A DNA stretch of 33,020 bases from Patescibacteria group bacterium (GTDB lineage Bacteria; Patescibacteriota; Patescibacteriia; Buchananbacterales; UBA6539): positions 1-33,020 of the forward strand of contig JAQTYZ010000004.1 in the NCBI GenBank assembly GCA_028688055.1, in the 5' to 3' direction. The stretch's first letter is position 1. Every line of letters starts with the position of its first letter. The position numbers and the translations under genes were made by a program. The notes beneath the pieces were generated by a model that searched no databases, was not told the origin of the DNA, and saw only the letters and a program-made list of their open reading frames with translations. Shown here one piece after another: positions 16,213-23,754 of this stretch.

Positions 16213-19200
16213 TTAACTTTTGGCTTTAGTCTTTTTATCTTCCTGATCTTCTTGATCATTGCTAACATTCGCGTCAACTATTTGTCTATCTTCTTCAACC
16301 TCGACCTTTCGACCAACTGCCTTATCGTCCTTAAGCAGTTCAATATTTAGACCCAAACCATTTAATTCTCGTAATAAAACATTAAAAGATTCCGGAACGT
16401 TTAATTTCCTAATCGGTTCACCCTTAATAATCGATTCGTAAGCCTTGGATCGACCGGTAACGTCGTCGGATTTAATCGTCAAAATTTCCTGCAACATATG
16501 AGCAGCACCATAAGCTTCCAGGGCCCACACTTCCATTTCACCAAAGCGCTGTCCGCCAAACTGTGCCTTACCGCCTAACGGCTGCTGCGTAATCAACGAA
16601 TATGGACCGATTGAGCGCTGGTGGATTTTATCTTCAACCATGTGATTTAATTTCAACATGTAAATTTTTCCCACCGTCACGCGCTGTTCAAACGCTTCAC
16701 CATTACGACCATCATAAACCACCATTTTACCGTCCGCGGCATAACCAGCCTTGACCAACTCTTCTTTAATCATTTCTTCCGGTACCCCATTCAAAACCGG
16801 ACTCATTACTTTATAGCCCAGCTTTGACGCCGCAATACCCAAGTGAGTTTCTAAAATTTGTCCGAGGTTCATTCGCGAAACAACTCCCAACGGACTCAAG
16901 ATAATATCAACCGGTGTTCCATCGGCTAAAAATGGCATATCTTCAACCGGTAACACAATTGAAACCACACCCTTGTTACCGTGACGACCGGCCATTTTAT
17001 CACCAACTTGAATTTTTCTTAAATTAGCAATTGACACCTGATACATTTTTATCACGCCTGATGATAACTTATCACCGTTCTCGCGGCTGAAAACTTTAAT
17101 GTCAACTACTTTTCCTTTTTCACCGTGTTCCAAATAAAGCGAACTGTCGCGAACGTCTCTAGCCTTTTCACCAAAGATCGCTCGTAACAATTTTTCTTCC
17201 GCCGACAATTCGGTTTCGCCTTTGGGGGTAATTTTACCGACCAAAATATCGCCCGAAGAAACCGAAGCGCCGAGACGAACGACACCTTCAGCGTCCAAAT
17301 CTTTTAATTTTTCTTCCCCAATGTTTGGAATATCGGACGTAACAACTTCCGGTCCAAGTTTAGTGTCGCGCACTTCAACTTGGAACTCTTCAATATAAAC
17401 CGACGTAAATCTGTCTTCTCTCACTAATTTTTCTGAAATAATAATCGCGTCTTCGTAATTATAGCCTTCCCACGCCATGAACGCGACTAAAATATTTTGA
17501 CCGAGTGCTAATTCACCATGATCAGTTGAAGGTCCGTCCGCTAAAACCGCCCCGCGCTTTACTTCATCACCTTTATCAACCACTGGTCTTTGATTAATAC
17601 AAGTCGAGGCGTTTGAACGGACAAATTTATTCAATCGATAAGTCGATACTTGACCGCTCGTTTCTAAAATTTTGATTTCATCACCCTGAACCGAAGCAAT
17701 CTTACCTTCGTTTTTGGCCAAAACGACGTGTCCGGAATCACGGGCCGCCTTACCTTCTAAGCCAGTACCAATAATCGGCGCATCAGGATTGATACACGGC
17801 ACGGCTTGACGTTGCATGTTCGAACCCATCAAGGCTCGCACCGCGTCATCGTGTTCCAAAAATGGAATTAAGGAAGTGGCGACGCTAACAATCTGGTTCG
17901 GCGCGACGTCCATATAATCAATCGAATCGACGTGTTCAATTTCCGGCTCGCCAAACTTTCTCACTTCCGCTCGCTCAACCTTAAAATAGCCATTGGCATC
18001 AAGCGGCGTGGTGGCGGCGGTGGTGATTGAATTTTCACTTTGGAAAGCGGTTAAATAAAAGACGTCCGTTGTAACCCTCGGCTTAACCGCCACTTTTTCA
18101 ATCGTTTTAATTTTTTCCAAATCCTTGGCCGTTTTGGCGTCAATGGTTTCGCCGGCTTTGATAATTACTTTATTATTTGCTGGATCAATAATATCAACCC
18201 GAGCAATTTCGCCTTCGGTTTCAGCGGCCTTATTTTCGATGTCATGTTTAACTTTGCGAAAAGGTGTTTCAATAAATCCATATTCGTTAACTTTGGCATA
18301 GGTTGCTAAGTGGCCAACCAAACCAATGTTTGGGCCTTCCGGTGTTGCAATCGGACAAATTCGTCCGTAGTGAGTCGGGTGAACGTCTCGAACATCAAAG
18401 CCCGCTCGCTCGCGCGACAAACCACCCGGACCCATCGCCGACAACCGACGCTTATGTTCCAACTCCGCTAACGGATTGGTTTGATCCATGAATTGCGATA
18501 ACTGCGATGACATGAAAAATTCTTTAACTGAGCCAATAACCGGTCGCGCATTAATCAAACGATTCGGCGTAATTTCCGCGATATCAAGCGTGCTCATTCG
18601 ATCCTTGGCAATTCTTTCCATTCGCGCCAAACCAATTCTAAATTTATTCTGAACTAATTCACCAATCGCGCGCACACGACGGTTGCCCAAGTGGTCAATG
18701 TCGTCAGCTTCTTTTTGTGAAATATTAAGTTTGATAATTTCCGAAATAACTTCAATCAAATCCTGCAACCGCAACACGCGATTTTCTTTGGTAATTGGCA
18801 AATCATGGCTAAAGCGCTGATTGATTTTATAACGGCCGACTTTACCAAAATCGTAACGATCAAAATTAAAAAACATCGCGTAAATCAAAGATTTCGCGTT
18901 GTCAACAGTGGCCAAATCACCCGGCCTAATTCTTTTATAAACTTCTAATAAACCTTCGCTCTCATTTGAGGTCGCGTCTTTAGCTAAAGTACTCTGGATA
19001 TAACTGACATCAGGATTATTATCAACCGACTTAAAAGCCTTTAAAATTTCCTCTTCGTTACTCAGACCGAAGGCTCGCAATAAAGAAGTGATAGCAATTT
19101 TTCGCTTGCGATCAATTTTTACCCAAATAACATTGTTAACATCAGTTTCTAATTCTAACCATGAACCACGGTTAGGAATAATTTTAGCACCGTAATAGCG

Positions 19201-19647
19201 ACGCTCACCAATAACTTCCGAAGTAAAGAAAATACCAGCTGATCTAATCAGCTGGGAAACAATCGCCCGTTCAATACCGTTAATAACAAAAGTTCCGCGA
19301 TCAGTCATCAGCGGAAAATCGCCTAAATACACTTCCTGTGAAACCTCCTTGTTCAGTTTACGATTAGCCAATCTCGCAATCACTCGCAAAGGTGCTTCAT
19401 AACTCAAATTCTTGTTTTTACTGGTTACCTCATCAAATTTCGGCTCATCCAAATAGTACTTATCAAAATAAAGCTCAAAGTCACGGCCAATAAAATCTTT
19501 AATCGGTGAAACTTCCTCAAATAGTTCCTGCAAACCCTGTTCCAAAAACCATTTATATGAATCTGTCTGGACCTCGATCAAATCCGGCATTGGTACAGCC
19601 TCTTTGATCTCGGAAAAAACCTTGCGCTTGGCACTTATTGAGGGCAT
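16213..19647 (-). CDS. rpoB: DNA-directed RNA polymerase subunit beta
   Basis: Second core subunit of RNA polymerase and target of rifampicin. The rifampicin region reads [53 protein letters not shown]-like, split here over residues about 375-430. The catalytic Lys/[12 protein letters not shown] segment lies in the last third, and the C-terminal clamp segment has [27 protein letters not shown]. The length of 1144 residues is typical of AT-rich Gram-positive-like forms. It ends in a Glu/Asp/Lys tail. Transcribed from a strong promoter about 185 bases upstream, and followed directly by rpoC. Confidence 0.98.
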   Translation of the reverse strand: MPSISAKRKVFSEIKEAVPMPDLIEVQTDSYKWFLEQGLQELFEEVSPIKDFIGRDFELYFDKYYLDEPKFDEVTSKNKNLSYEAPLRVIARLANRKLNKEVSQEVYLGDFPLMTDRGTFVINGIERAIVSQLIRSAGIFFTSEVIGERRYYGAKIIPNRGSWLELETDVNNVIWVKIDRKRKIAITSLLRAFGLSNEEEILKAFKSVDNNPDVSYIQSTLAKDATSNESEGLLEVYKRIRPGDLATVDNAKSLIYAMFFNFDRYDFGKVGRYKINQRFSHDLPITKENRVLRLQDLIEVISEIIKLNISQKEADDIDHLGNRRVRAIGELVQNKFRIGLARMERIAKDRMSTLDIAEITPNRLINARPVIGSVKEFFMSSQLSQFMDQTNPLAELEHKRRLSAMGPGGLSRERAGFDVRDVHPTHYGRICPIATPEGPNIGLVGHLATYAKVNEYGFIETPFRKVKHDIENKAAETEGEIARVDIIDPANNKVIIKAGETIDAKTAKDLEKIKTIEKVAVKPRVTTDVFYLTAFQSENSITTAATTPLDANGYFKVERAEVRKFGEPEIEHVDSIDYMDVAPNQIVSVATSLIPFLEHDDAVRALMGSNMQRQAVPCINPDAPIIGTGLEGKAARDSGHVVLAKNEGKIASVQGDEIKILETSGQVSTYRLNKFVRSNASTCINQRPVVDKGDEVKRGAVLADGPSTDHGELALGQNILVAFMAWEGYNYEDAIIISEKLVREDRFTSVYIEEFQVEVRDTKLGPEVVTSDIPNIGEEKLKDLDAEGVVRLGASVSSGDILVGKITPKGETELSAEEKLLRAIFGEKARDVRDSSLYLEHGEKGKVVDIKVFSRENGDKLSSGVIKMYQVSIANLRKIQVGDKMAGRHGNKGVVSIVLPVEDMPFLADGTPVDIILSPLGVVSRMNLGQILETHLGIAASKLGYKVMSPVLNGVPEEMIKEELVKAGYAADGKMVVYDGRNGEAFEQRVTVGKIYMLKLNHMVEDKIHQRSIGPYSLITQQPLGGKAQFGGQRFGEMEVWALEAYGAAHMLQEILTIKSDDVTGRSKAYESIIKGEPIRKLNVPESFNVLLRELNGLGLNIELLKDDKAVGRKVEVEEDRQIVDANVSNDQEDQEDKKTKAKS

Positions 19648-19948
19648 AGTTTATTTGGGTTAAGCGAGTGATTTAAAGCGGCAGACAACAAAAATTCTCC
19701 CAGCCGCCAGAGATGCGAGTTTGTTTTGATATTCGCTTTAAGTTTTTGAAAAAAAGAAGCCCACTACGATTATAAAATATTACGCTTGTTCGAATAGCGG
19801 GTACTTAAACCTCTTTAAGAAATAACCCCCTTATACTATCAGACTTCATCGATATTGTCAAATATTTAGGTATCAACAGGTCAGTCCAATTGAAATTGTC
19901 TAAAATTAGCTAAAAACACAAAAAAAATAGGATTTATCCACACCTAAA
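19648..19948 (-). promoter_or_regulatory. Intergenic region with the rpoB promoter and structured leader
   Basis: No gene is visible. The promoter reads TTGACA (19861-19856), 17-base spacer, TAGTAT (19838-19833) with extended TGA, and predicts a start near 19826. The resulting leader is about 178 bases. In it TTAAAGCG (19673-19680) and CGCTTTAA (19734-19741) form an 8-bp long-range stem around an inner GCGGC/GCCGC pair, ending some 25 bases before the ATG. A weak stem TAGG/CCTA with a run of T follows the 19949 gene and may end that operon. Confidence 0.7.
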
Positions 19949-20197
19949 CTAAAACTTAAAATTCGGCGGTTTTTCTAACTGCTTTTTTGAATCAAAACTA
20001 CCATTACGACTAACCCTTTTTCGATTCGAAGATAAACTTTTTGACCCAAGTGTCCGCTGAGCAGTCTCAGTGGCAATACTCGCCGCGACACAAATTAACA
20101 ACCATTGATACAAATCACCATAGAAATGATCAATAATAACCGCTGCCGCCATTCCCAACACTACCGCTAATGATAATCTAGATTTATAGTTCATCAT
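19949..20197 (-). CDS. Small membrane protein translationally coupled to the Mur ligase
   Basis: An 82-residue protein whose ATG overlaps the TGA of the Mur ligase gene by four bases, a typical coupling arrangement. Residues about 8-24 and 29-46 are hydrophobic, giving two likely membrane helices. The C-terminal 35 residues are basic and polar (KSLSSNRKRVSRNGSFDSKK), probably cytoplasmic. I do not recognise the family. The overlap with a wall-related ligase hints at an envelope role, but this is context only. It ends about 90 bases before the rpoB promoter. Confidence 0.7.
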   Translation of the reverse strand: MMNYKSRLSLAVVLGMAAAVIIDHFYGDLYQWLLICVAASIATETAQRTLGSKSLSSNRKRVSRNGSFDSKKQLEKPPNFKF

Positions 20198-21507
20198 ATC
20201 TTTTTCAGTTCTTCTCTAACAACTTTACGATCATCCCAAGGCAATAGCTTGCCGTTTTTTGCCACCATGGCCTGCTCGCTGCCTTTGCCAGTAATTAAAA
20301 CTAGATCATTTGCCTTGGCCATTGTCAGTGCCTTATTGATTGCCTCCCGCCGGTCAGTTATTTTATAAAGGTCACTATTGAGCCTTTTGCCCTTTTGTCT
20401 GGCCCCAGCCGCCACCTGAGCGATGATCGTTTGTGGATTTTCATCATAAGGGTCTTCGTTGGTGACAATGACAATATCAGCAAATTCTCCAGCTAGCTCT
20501 CCTAGAATCGGCCGTCGTGCGACATCGCGCCCGCCACCAGTCGAGCCTAAAACATGAATAATTTTTTGGTGGGGTATTTTTAAAACCGTATCATACAACG
20601 CTTTAACCGCTTTTGGCTCAAAAGCATAATCAACAATAATGGTAAACGGTTGGCCCTCGTTAATCAATTCGATTCGCCCTGGCACTGAATCAACTTGCTC
20701 AAGACATTTCGACAGACTATCCAAACTTAATCCCTGACTATCACCGACAGCAATGGCGGCGAGGGCATTGCTAACATTATGCTGTCCTAAAATATTTAGC
20801 TTAAATGGCTGGTCGTTTATAGTAAACGATAATTTTCCCTCATTATTTTTAATTTCGTTAGCGCTAATAATGTGACTGACATTGGCTGTTCGCTTGTTGA
20901 TCGTAAAACCAATTTTTTCTTCGGCCCAGTGATTGATAAAATCATTGGCATATTGATCATCGAGATTCGCGATGATTATTTTTTTAATTTTTTGGCCGGC
21001 GATTAACTTTGGGTCTTCGGATTTTAATTTTTCAAATAATTTTAATTTTGCTTGCTTATAATTATCAAAACCGCCGTGCGCTTCAACGTGCTCCGGATAT
21101 AAGTTGGTAAAAACTAAAACATCATAATTTATTCCCAAATGTCTAAATTGTTCAATACCTTGAGAGGTTGTTTCAATTACCGCATACTGACAATTGGCTT
21201 TGACCATTTTCTTAATCAAACGCTGTAAAGCAAACCGGCCAATCATGGTCATTTTTTTATCATTCAACCATTCTTTCTTGTCAATTTTGAATTGAATCGT
21301 TGAAGCAGCGCCAACCTTGAAACCCGCCTTTTCTAAAATTTTACTAATAAAATAAACCGTTGTTGATTTGCCCGTCGTGCCGGTAACACCGATGACAATT
21401 AATTTATTACTCGGCCGACCGTAAAAAAAATTAGCCGCCAGCGCCAGGCAATAATGATACAGCTTAATCAACGGCTTTGGAATTATTTTTTTTATCATCC
21501 TTTTCAT
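20194..21507 (-). CDS. MurE-like Mur ligase lacking the N-terminal substrate domain
   Basis: Mur ligases join an amino acid or peptide to a UDP-MurNAc precursor with ATP. Visible are the P-loop GVTGTTGKST (40-49), ETTSQGIEQFRHLGI, the metal/substrate segment VFTNLYPEHVEAHGGFDNYKQAK, a central HNVSNALAAIAV, VDYAF, and a C-terminal GGGRDVARRP with NEDPYDENP in place of the DNPR motif that marks DAP-adding MurE. Before the P-loop there are only about 39 residues, one stretch of which is hydrophobic, so the ~90-residue UDP-binding domain of true MurE is missing. The substrate may therefore differ. The start is ATG 21507, 11 bases below a good -10 box. Confidence 0.85.
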   Translation of the reverse strand: MKRMIKKIIPKPLIKLYHYCLALAANFFYGRPSNKLIVIGVTGTTGKSTTVYFISKILEKAGFKVGAASTIQFKIDKKEWLNDKKMTMIGRFALQRLIKKMVKANCQYAVIETTSQGIEQFRHLGINYDVLVFTNLYPEHVEAHGGFDNYKQAKLKLFEKLKSEDPKLIAGQKIKKIIIANLDDQYANDFINHWAEEKIGFTINKRTANVSHIISANEIKNNEGKLSFTINDQPFKLNILGQHNVSNALAAIAVGDSQGLSLDSLSKCLEQVDSVPGRIELINEGQPFTIIVDYAFEPKAVKALYDTVLKIPHQKIIHVLGSTGGGRDVARRPILGELAGEFADIVIVTNEDPYDENPQTIIAQVAAGARQKGKRLNSDLYKITDRREAINKALTMAKANDLVLITGKGSEQAMVAKNGKLLPWDDRKVVREELKKI

Positions 21508-21518
21508 ACTTTAAATCT

Positions 21519-21547
21519 ATTTTATCACGCGCATCGCCAGGGGGCAA
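21519..21547 (-). promoter_or_regulatory. Promoter of the MurE-like gene
   Basis: Minus-strand -35 TTGCCC (21547-21542), 17-base spacer, -10 TAAAAT (21524-21519) with extended TGA. It lies downstream of ruvA and the 59-residue gene, so it is internal to that cluster. It predicts a leader of only about four bases. Confidence 0.55.
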
Positions 21548-21596
21548 CCAAATAAAAAAACTGACTGAGTAAACCCAGACAGCTGTTGGCCGATTA

Positions 21597-21776
21597 TTAA
21601 AACATCGAACCGATGAAAATGACAAGAATAAAAGTGCCGACCCCGCCAGGAAATGCCAGCAGGACATTTCGCCAAAGCGGCCACTTCTCCGGCAGAAAAT
21701 TTGACACTGCCAATAACGTCAGTAACCACGCTATCATAGCACACACGATCGCAAGGAACAGCAATTGGATATCCAT
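21597..21776 (-). CDS. Two-helix small membrane protein
   Basis: A 59-residue ORF beginning MDIQLLFLAIVCAMIAW. Two hydrophobic segments (about residues 3-23 and 36-57) are separated by NFLPEKWPLWRN and a GGVG turn. A clear SD, GGAGG, lies eight bases before ATG 21776. The gene starts 21 bases after the ruvA stop. It is GC-richer than its neighbours. Overlapping minus-strand ORFs of 97 and 67 residues exist in other frames, but their composition is irregular and they lack this SD. No family recognised. Confidence 0.65.
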   Translation of the reverse strand: MDIQLLFLAIVCAMIAWLLTLLAVSNFLPEKWPLWRNVLLAFPGGVGTFILVIFIGSMF

Positions 21777-21796
21777 CCGTCATCCCTCCGGTCAAA

Positions 21797-22399
21797 CTAC
21801 TTTTTGCCAAGTATCTTTAATGCTTCACGAATTCGCAAAGCGGTATCGGTAATACTCTTATCAATATTGCCGATCGCCTGTTTGACTTCAGTTGTAGAGT
21901 AACCAAAACTGACTAAAGCGTCAAACACATCCATATCAGAATTCATAACCATACCGTCGGGCTTAGTCTTATCACGTACGGTTAGACTTTCAACCTTATC
22001 CTTTAAAGCCAAAACAATTTTTTCGGCGATTTTTTGGCTTAGGCCGGAAACCTTAATCAACGATGACGCGTTGTCTTCTAAAATCGCCTGCTGAACTTCC
22101 GCCATCGTGGTTTTTTCCAAAATACCCATGGCGGTTTTGGGACCAATACCGGGGACATCAAGCAACAGGGTAAAAAAAGTTTTATCGGCCGGATTTAAAA
22201 ATCCGTACAAATTCATTGCTGTTTCCGACACCGACAGATATGTATAGACAATAACTTCTGATTCTTCGGCCACGCGGCGAAGATTACTGCCGGGCAAAAA
22301 AACTTTATAGCCCACCCCGGCCACGTCTAAAACTATGTACGCGTCTTTGCGTAATTCCGATGTTTTATAGGTAACTTTTCCGCGCAATGAAGCAATCAT
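21797..22399 (-). CDS. ruvA: Holliday junction branch-migration protein RuvA
   Basis: Tetramer that holds the four-way junction for the RuvB motors. The N-terminal OB fold (MIASLRGKVTYK, VGYKVFLP, LYGF) is followed by two helix-hairpin-helix motifs, seen as LLDVPGIGPKTAMGIL and LIKVSGLSQKIAEKIVLALK. The C-terminal RuvB-contacting domain reads DALVSFGYSTTEVKQAI. At 200 residues it matches the family. ruvB and ruvC are not adjacent. The promoter lies 17 bases upstream of ATG 22399, with only a weak GGA as possible SD. Confidence 0.96.
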   Translation of the reverse strand: MIASLRGKVTYKTSELRKDAYIVLDVAGVGYKVFLPGSNLRRVAEESEVIVYTYLSVSETAMNLYGFLNPADKTFFTLLLDVPGIGPKTAMGILEKTTMAEVQQAILEDNASSLIKVSGLSQKIAEKIVLALKDKVESLTVRDKTKPDGMVMNSDMDVFDALVSFGYSTTEVKQAIGNIDKSITDTALRIREALKILGKK

Positions 22400-22415
22400 A
22401 ATTTATACTGCTTCC

Positions 22416-22444
22416 ATTGTATCGCACTTAGGTACTTTAACCAA
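22416..22444 (-). promoter_or_regulatory. Promoter of ruvA
   Basis: Minus-strand -35 TTGGTT (22444-22439), 17-base spacer, -10 TACAAT (22421-22416). It is divergent from the ncRNA promoter, whose -35 begins eight bases away. Confidence 0.5.
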
Positions 22445-22451
22445 GCCACTA

Positions 22452-22480
22452 TTGACTAAATCAGTACAGTACATTAGGAT
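22452..22480 (+). promoter_or_regulatory. Promoter of the ncRNA candidate
   Basis: -35 TTGACT (22452-22457), 17-base spacer, -10 TAGGAT (22475-22480). The predicted start, about 22487, coincides with the first base of the closing helix of the RNA, which supports both calls. Confidence 0.6.
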
Positions 22481-22486
22481 AAAAAA

Positions 22487-22625
22487 GCTCAGAACTGTGT
22501 CTGCCATGGTTAATCGTCGCTTTCCCCGCAGCCCCCCCCGTAGCGGCGATACCTGCTGACACGCCGCAGAGTTCTGGGTACCTGAGGACGAGCTGACCCA
22601 AGACGGCTCGTCCTCCTCCTTTTTT
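22487..22625 (+). ncRNA. Structured non-coding RNA candidate of about 139 nt, family unknown
   Basis: The stretch between promoter and terminator folds into one long interrupted hairpin. The helices from base to tip are GCTCAGAACT (22487-22496) with AGTTCTGGGT (22570-22579), GTGTC (22497-22501) with GACAC (22558-22562), a short GGT/ACC pair, and ATCGTCGCT (22513-22521) with AGCGGCGAT (22542-22550). A C-rich loop of 20 bases (22522-22541) caps it. A terminator follows. The rod shape with bulges recalls 6S or SRP RNAs, but I find no SRP GGAA-loop signature and cannot match the 6S consensus. The only ORF inside is 17 codons. Much richer in G+C than its surroundings, as expected for a structured RNA in an AT-rich genome. 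Confidence 0.6.
22584..22625 (+). terminator. Intrinsic terminator of the ncRNA candidate
   Basis: Ten-bp stem GAGGACGAGC (22584-22593) with GCTCGTCCTC (22606-22615), 12-base loop, then CTCC and six T. The 330-base gap 22400-22729 is fully explained by two divergent promoters, this RNA and two terminators. Confidence 0.85.
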
Positions 22626-22686
22626 CAAAATCCACTGGGCATAATTATCATAAAAAAATCAAGCTTAAAAAAATCACAAACACACC

Positions 22687-22714
22687 AAAAGACAGCCATA
22701 GGGCTGTCTTTTTA
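22687..22714. terminator. Bidirectional terminator after nif3
   Basis: Stem GACAGCC (22691-22697) with GGCTGTC (22702-22708), loop ATAG, extended by AAAA/TTTT on both sides. It ends the minus-strand ileS-nif3 unit and would also back up the ncRNA terminator. Confidence 0.88.
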
Positions 22715-22729
22715 TTTATAGTTTCTGGT

Positions 22730-23749
22730 TTATCTTTTTCGCTTCTTGGCTAGTTTAACTTTCGGTTTTAACTTGCTAACAATTTTTTTAGGCACTGGCC
22801 GTTTCGCGCGCTTGGCCCGACTGACTCGAATCAAACCCGAGCATGGAATCACTTCAATACCCCGCTTCTCCAATTCATCCAAAAACAAATTCATACCCAG
22901 CGAGTCGGAAGATATATGGCCAGCGATGACGACATTAACGTGATTTTTTTCCGCTTCTTTTTTTCGATCTTCGCTCATGTGCATACCGACTATGGTGCCG
23001 ATACCGGCTTGCGACATTTTTTCGTACATACCAACCGCGCCTTCAGTGCCACCGGTAATTTCAGTCAGTACCATTTTACCAACAGAATTGTCGCGATTGC
23101 CGACAAAAATTTTTGGTCCTGACTTCTGTTCAATCGCTTTAAGGTATTCCGGTATTTCTTCCAATGCATCAATCACTTCGCCGACAAATTCCGGCTTAGC
23201 TTTCTTTAAATGTTGATCCAAAAAATTCGCCACTAAATTATCACAAGTCGTGTGCATGCACATCAAACCAATGTTAAAAAGTTCAGCGGCATCGACGCCG
23301 CGATAATGATTAATTGGTGAAATACCGCGAGCCACTTCGGAAATACGTTCCTTAGTCAATGCTTCAGCAATATTAATTGGCACACCGTACATTGCCAGCA
23401 CTTCCGCCTGTAGATGCATCACGTCATGTAAATCAGCCAACGCACTGCCAACCGGGTGGTGGGCGATTACCAAATCAACACCCAGTTCTTTGGCCATCAA
23501 AATTTCCGCCGGGCTAATATCAATACCGGCCATCACTTTTTTAATTTCCCGTTTGGGGTCAACAAACATCCGGCTGTCCGAGAAAGGGTTATGCAACCGC
23601 TCTTTATCAAACCGCTGTTTTTCCTTGGCTGACAACTTTTCGAATTTTTCATTAACGCGCTTAAGCAATTTTCTGACGTGCTTTTCGCCGCGTAAATCTG
23701 CCGCTATACCCATCTTAATATTGAGCTCGTAGATGTCTTGAATTTTCAT
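22730..23749 (-). CDS. Nif3-like dinuclear metal-centre protein
   Basis: Member of the NIF3/YqfO/YbgI family, which binds two metal ions in a toroidal hexamer. The precise reaction is not settled. Ligand segments are visible as AHHPVG (96-101), CMHTTCDN (about 164-171) and AGHISSDSLG (about 275-284). GITGGTEG-like text is seen as EITGGTEGAVG. The protein has an N-terminal extension of about 60 charged residues and a very basic C-terminal tail of about 30 residues (SRAKRAKRPVPKK onward) not typical of the family, perhaps for nucleic-acid contact. ATG 23749 lies five bases after the ileS stop, so the two genes are co-transcribed. Confidence 0.88.
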   Translation of the reverse strand: MKIQDIYELNIKMGIAADLRGEKHVRKLLKRVNEKFEKLSAKEKQRFDKERLHNPFSDSRMFVDPKREIKKVMAGIDISPAEILMAKELGVDLVIAHHPVGSALADLHDVMHLQAEVLAMYGVPINIAEALTKERISEVARGISPINHYRGVDAAELFNIGLMCMHTTCDNLVANFLDQHLKKAKPEFVGEVIDALEEIPEYLKAIEQKSGPKIFVGNRDNSVGKMVLTEITGGTEGAVGMYEKMSQAGIGTIVGMHMSEDRKKEAEKNHVNVVIAGHISSDSLGMNLFLDELEKRGIEVIPCSGLIRVSRAKRAKRPVPKKIVSKLKPKVKLAKKRKR

Positions 23750-23754
23750 ATTTT

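Noticed and set aside
21517-21810. 97-residue minus-strand ORF and a 67-residue ORF (21464-21667) between ruvA and the Mur ligase
   Set aside because: They overlap the 59-residue ORF that has a good SD and a clean two-helix profile. Their own composition (scattered Cys, no hydrophobic pattern) looks non-coding.
22507-22560. 17-codon ORF inside the ncRNA candidate
   Set aside because: It has no SD and follows the helix sequence. The structure explains the region better than a leader peptide.
22487-22625. Assignment of the ncRNA to 6S RNA or SRP RNA
   Set aside because: The SRP GGAA loop and its flanking signature are absent on both strands, and a 6S match could not be shown without a model search.
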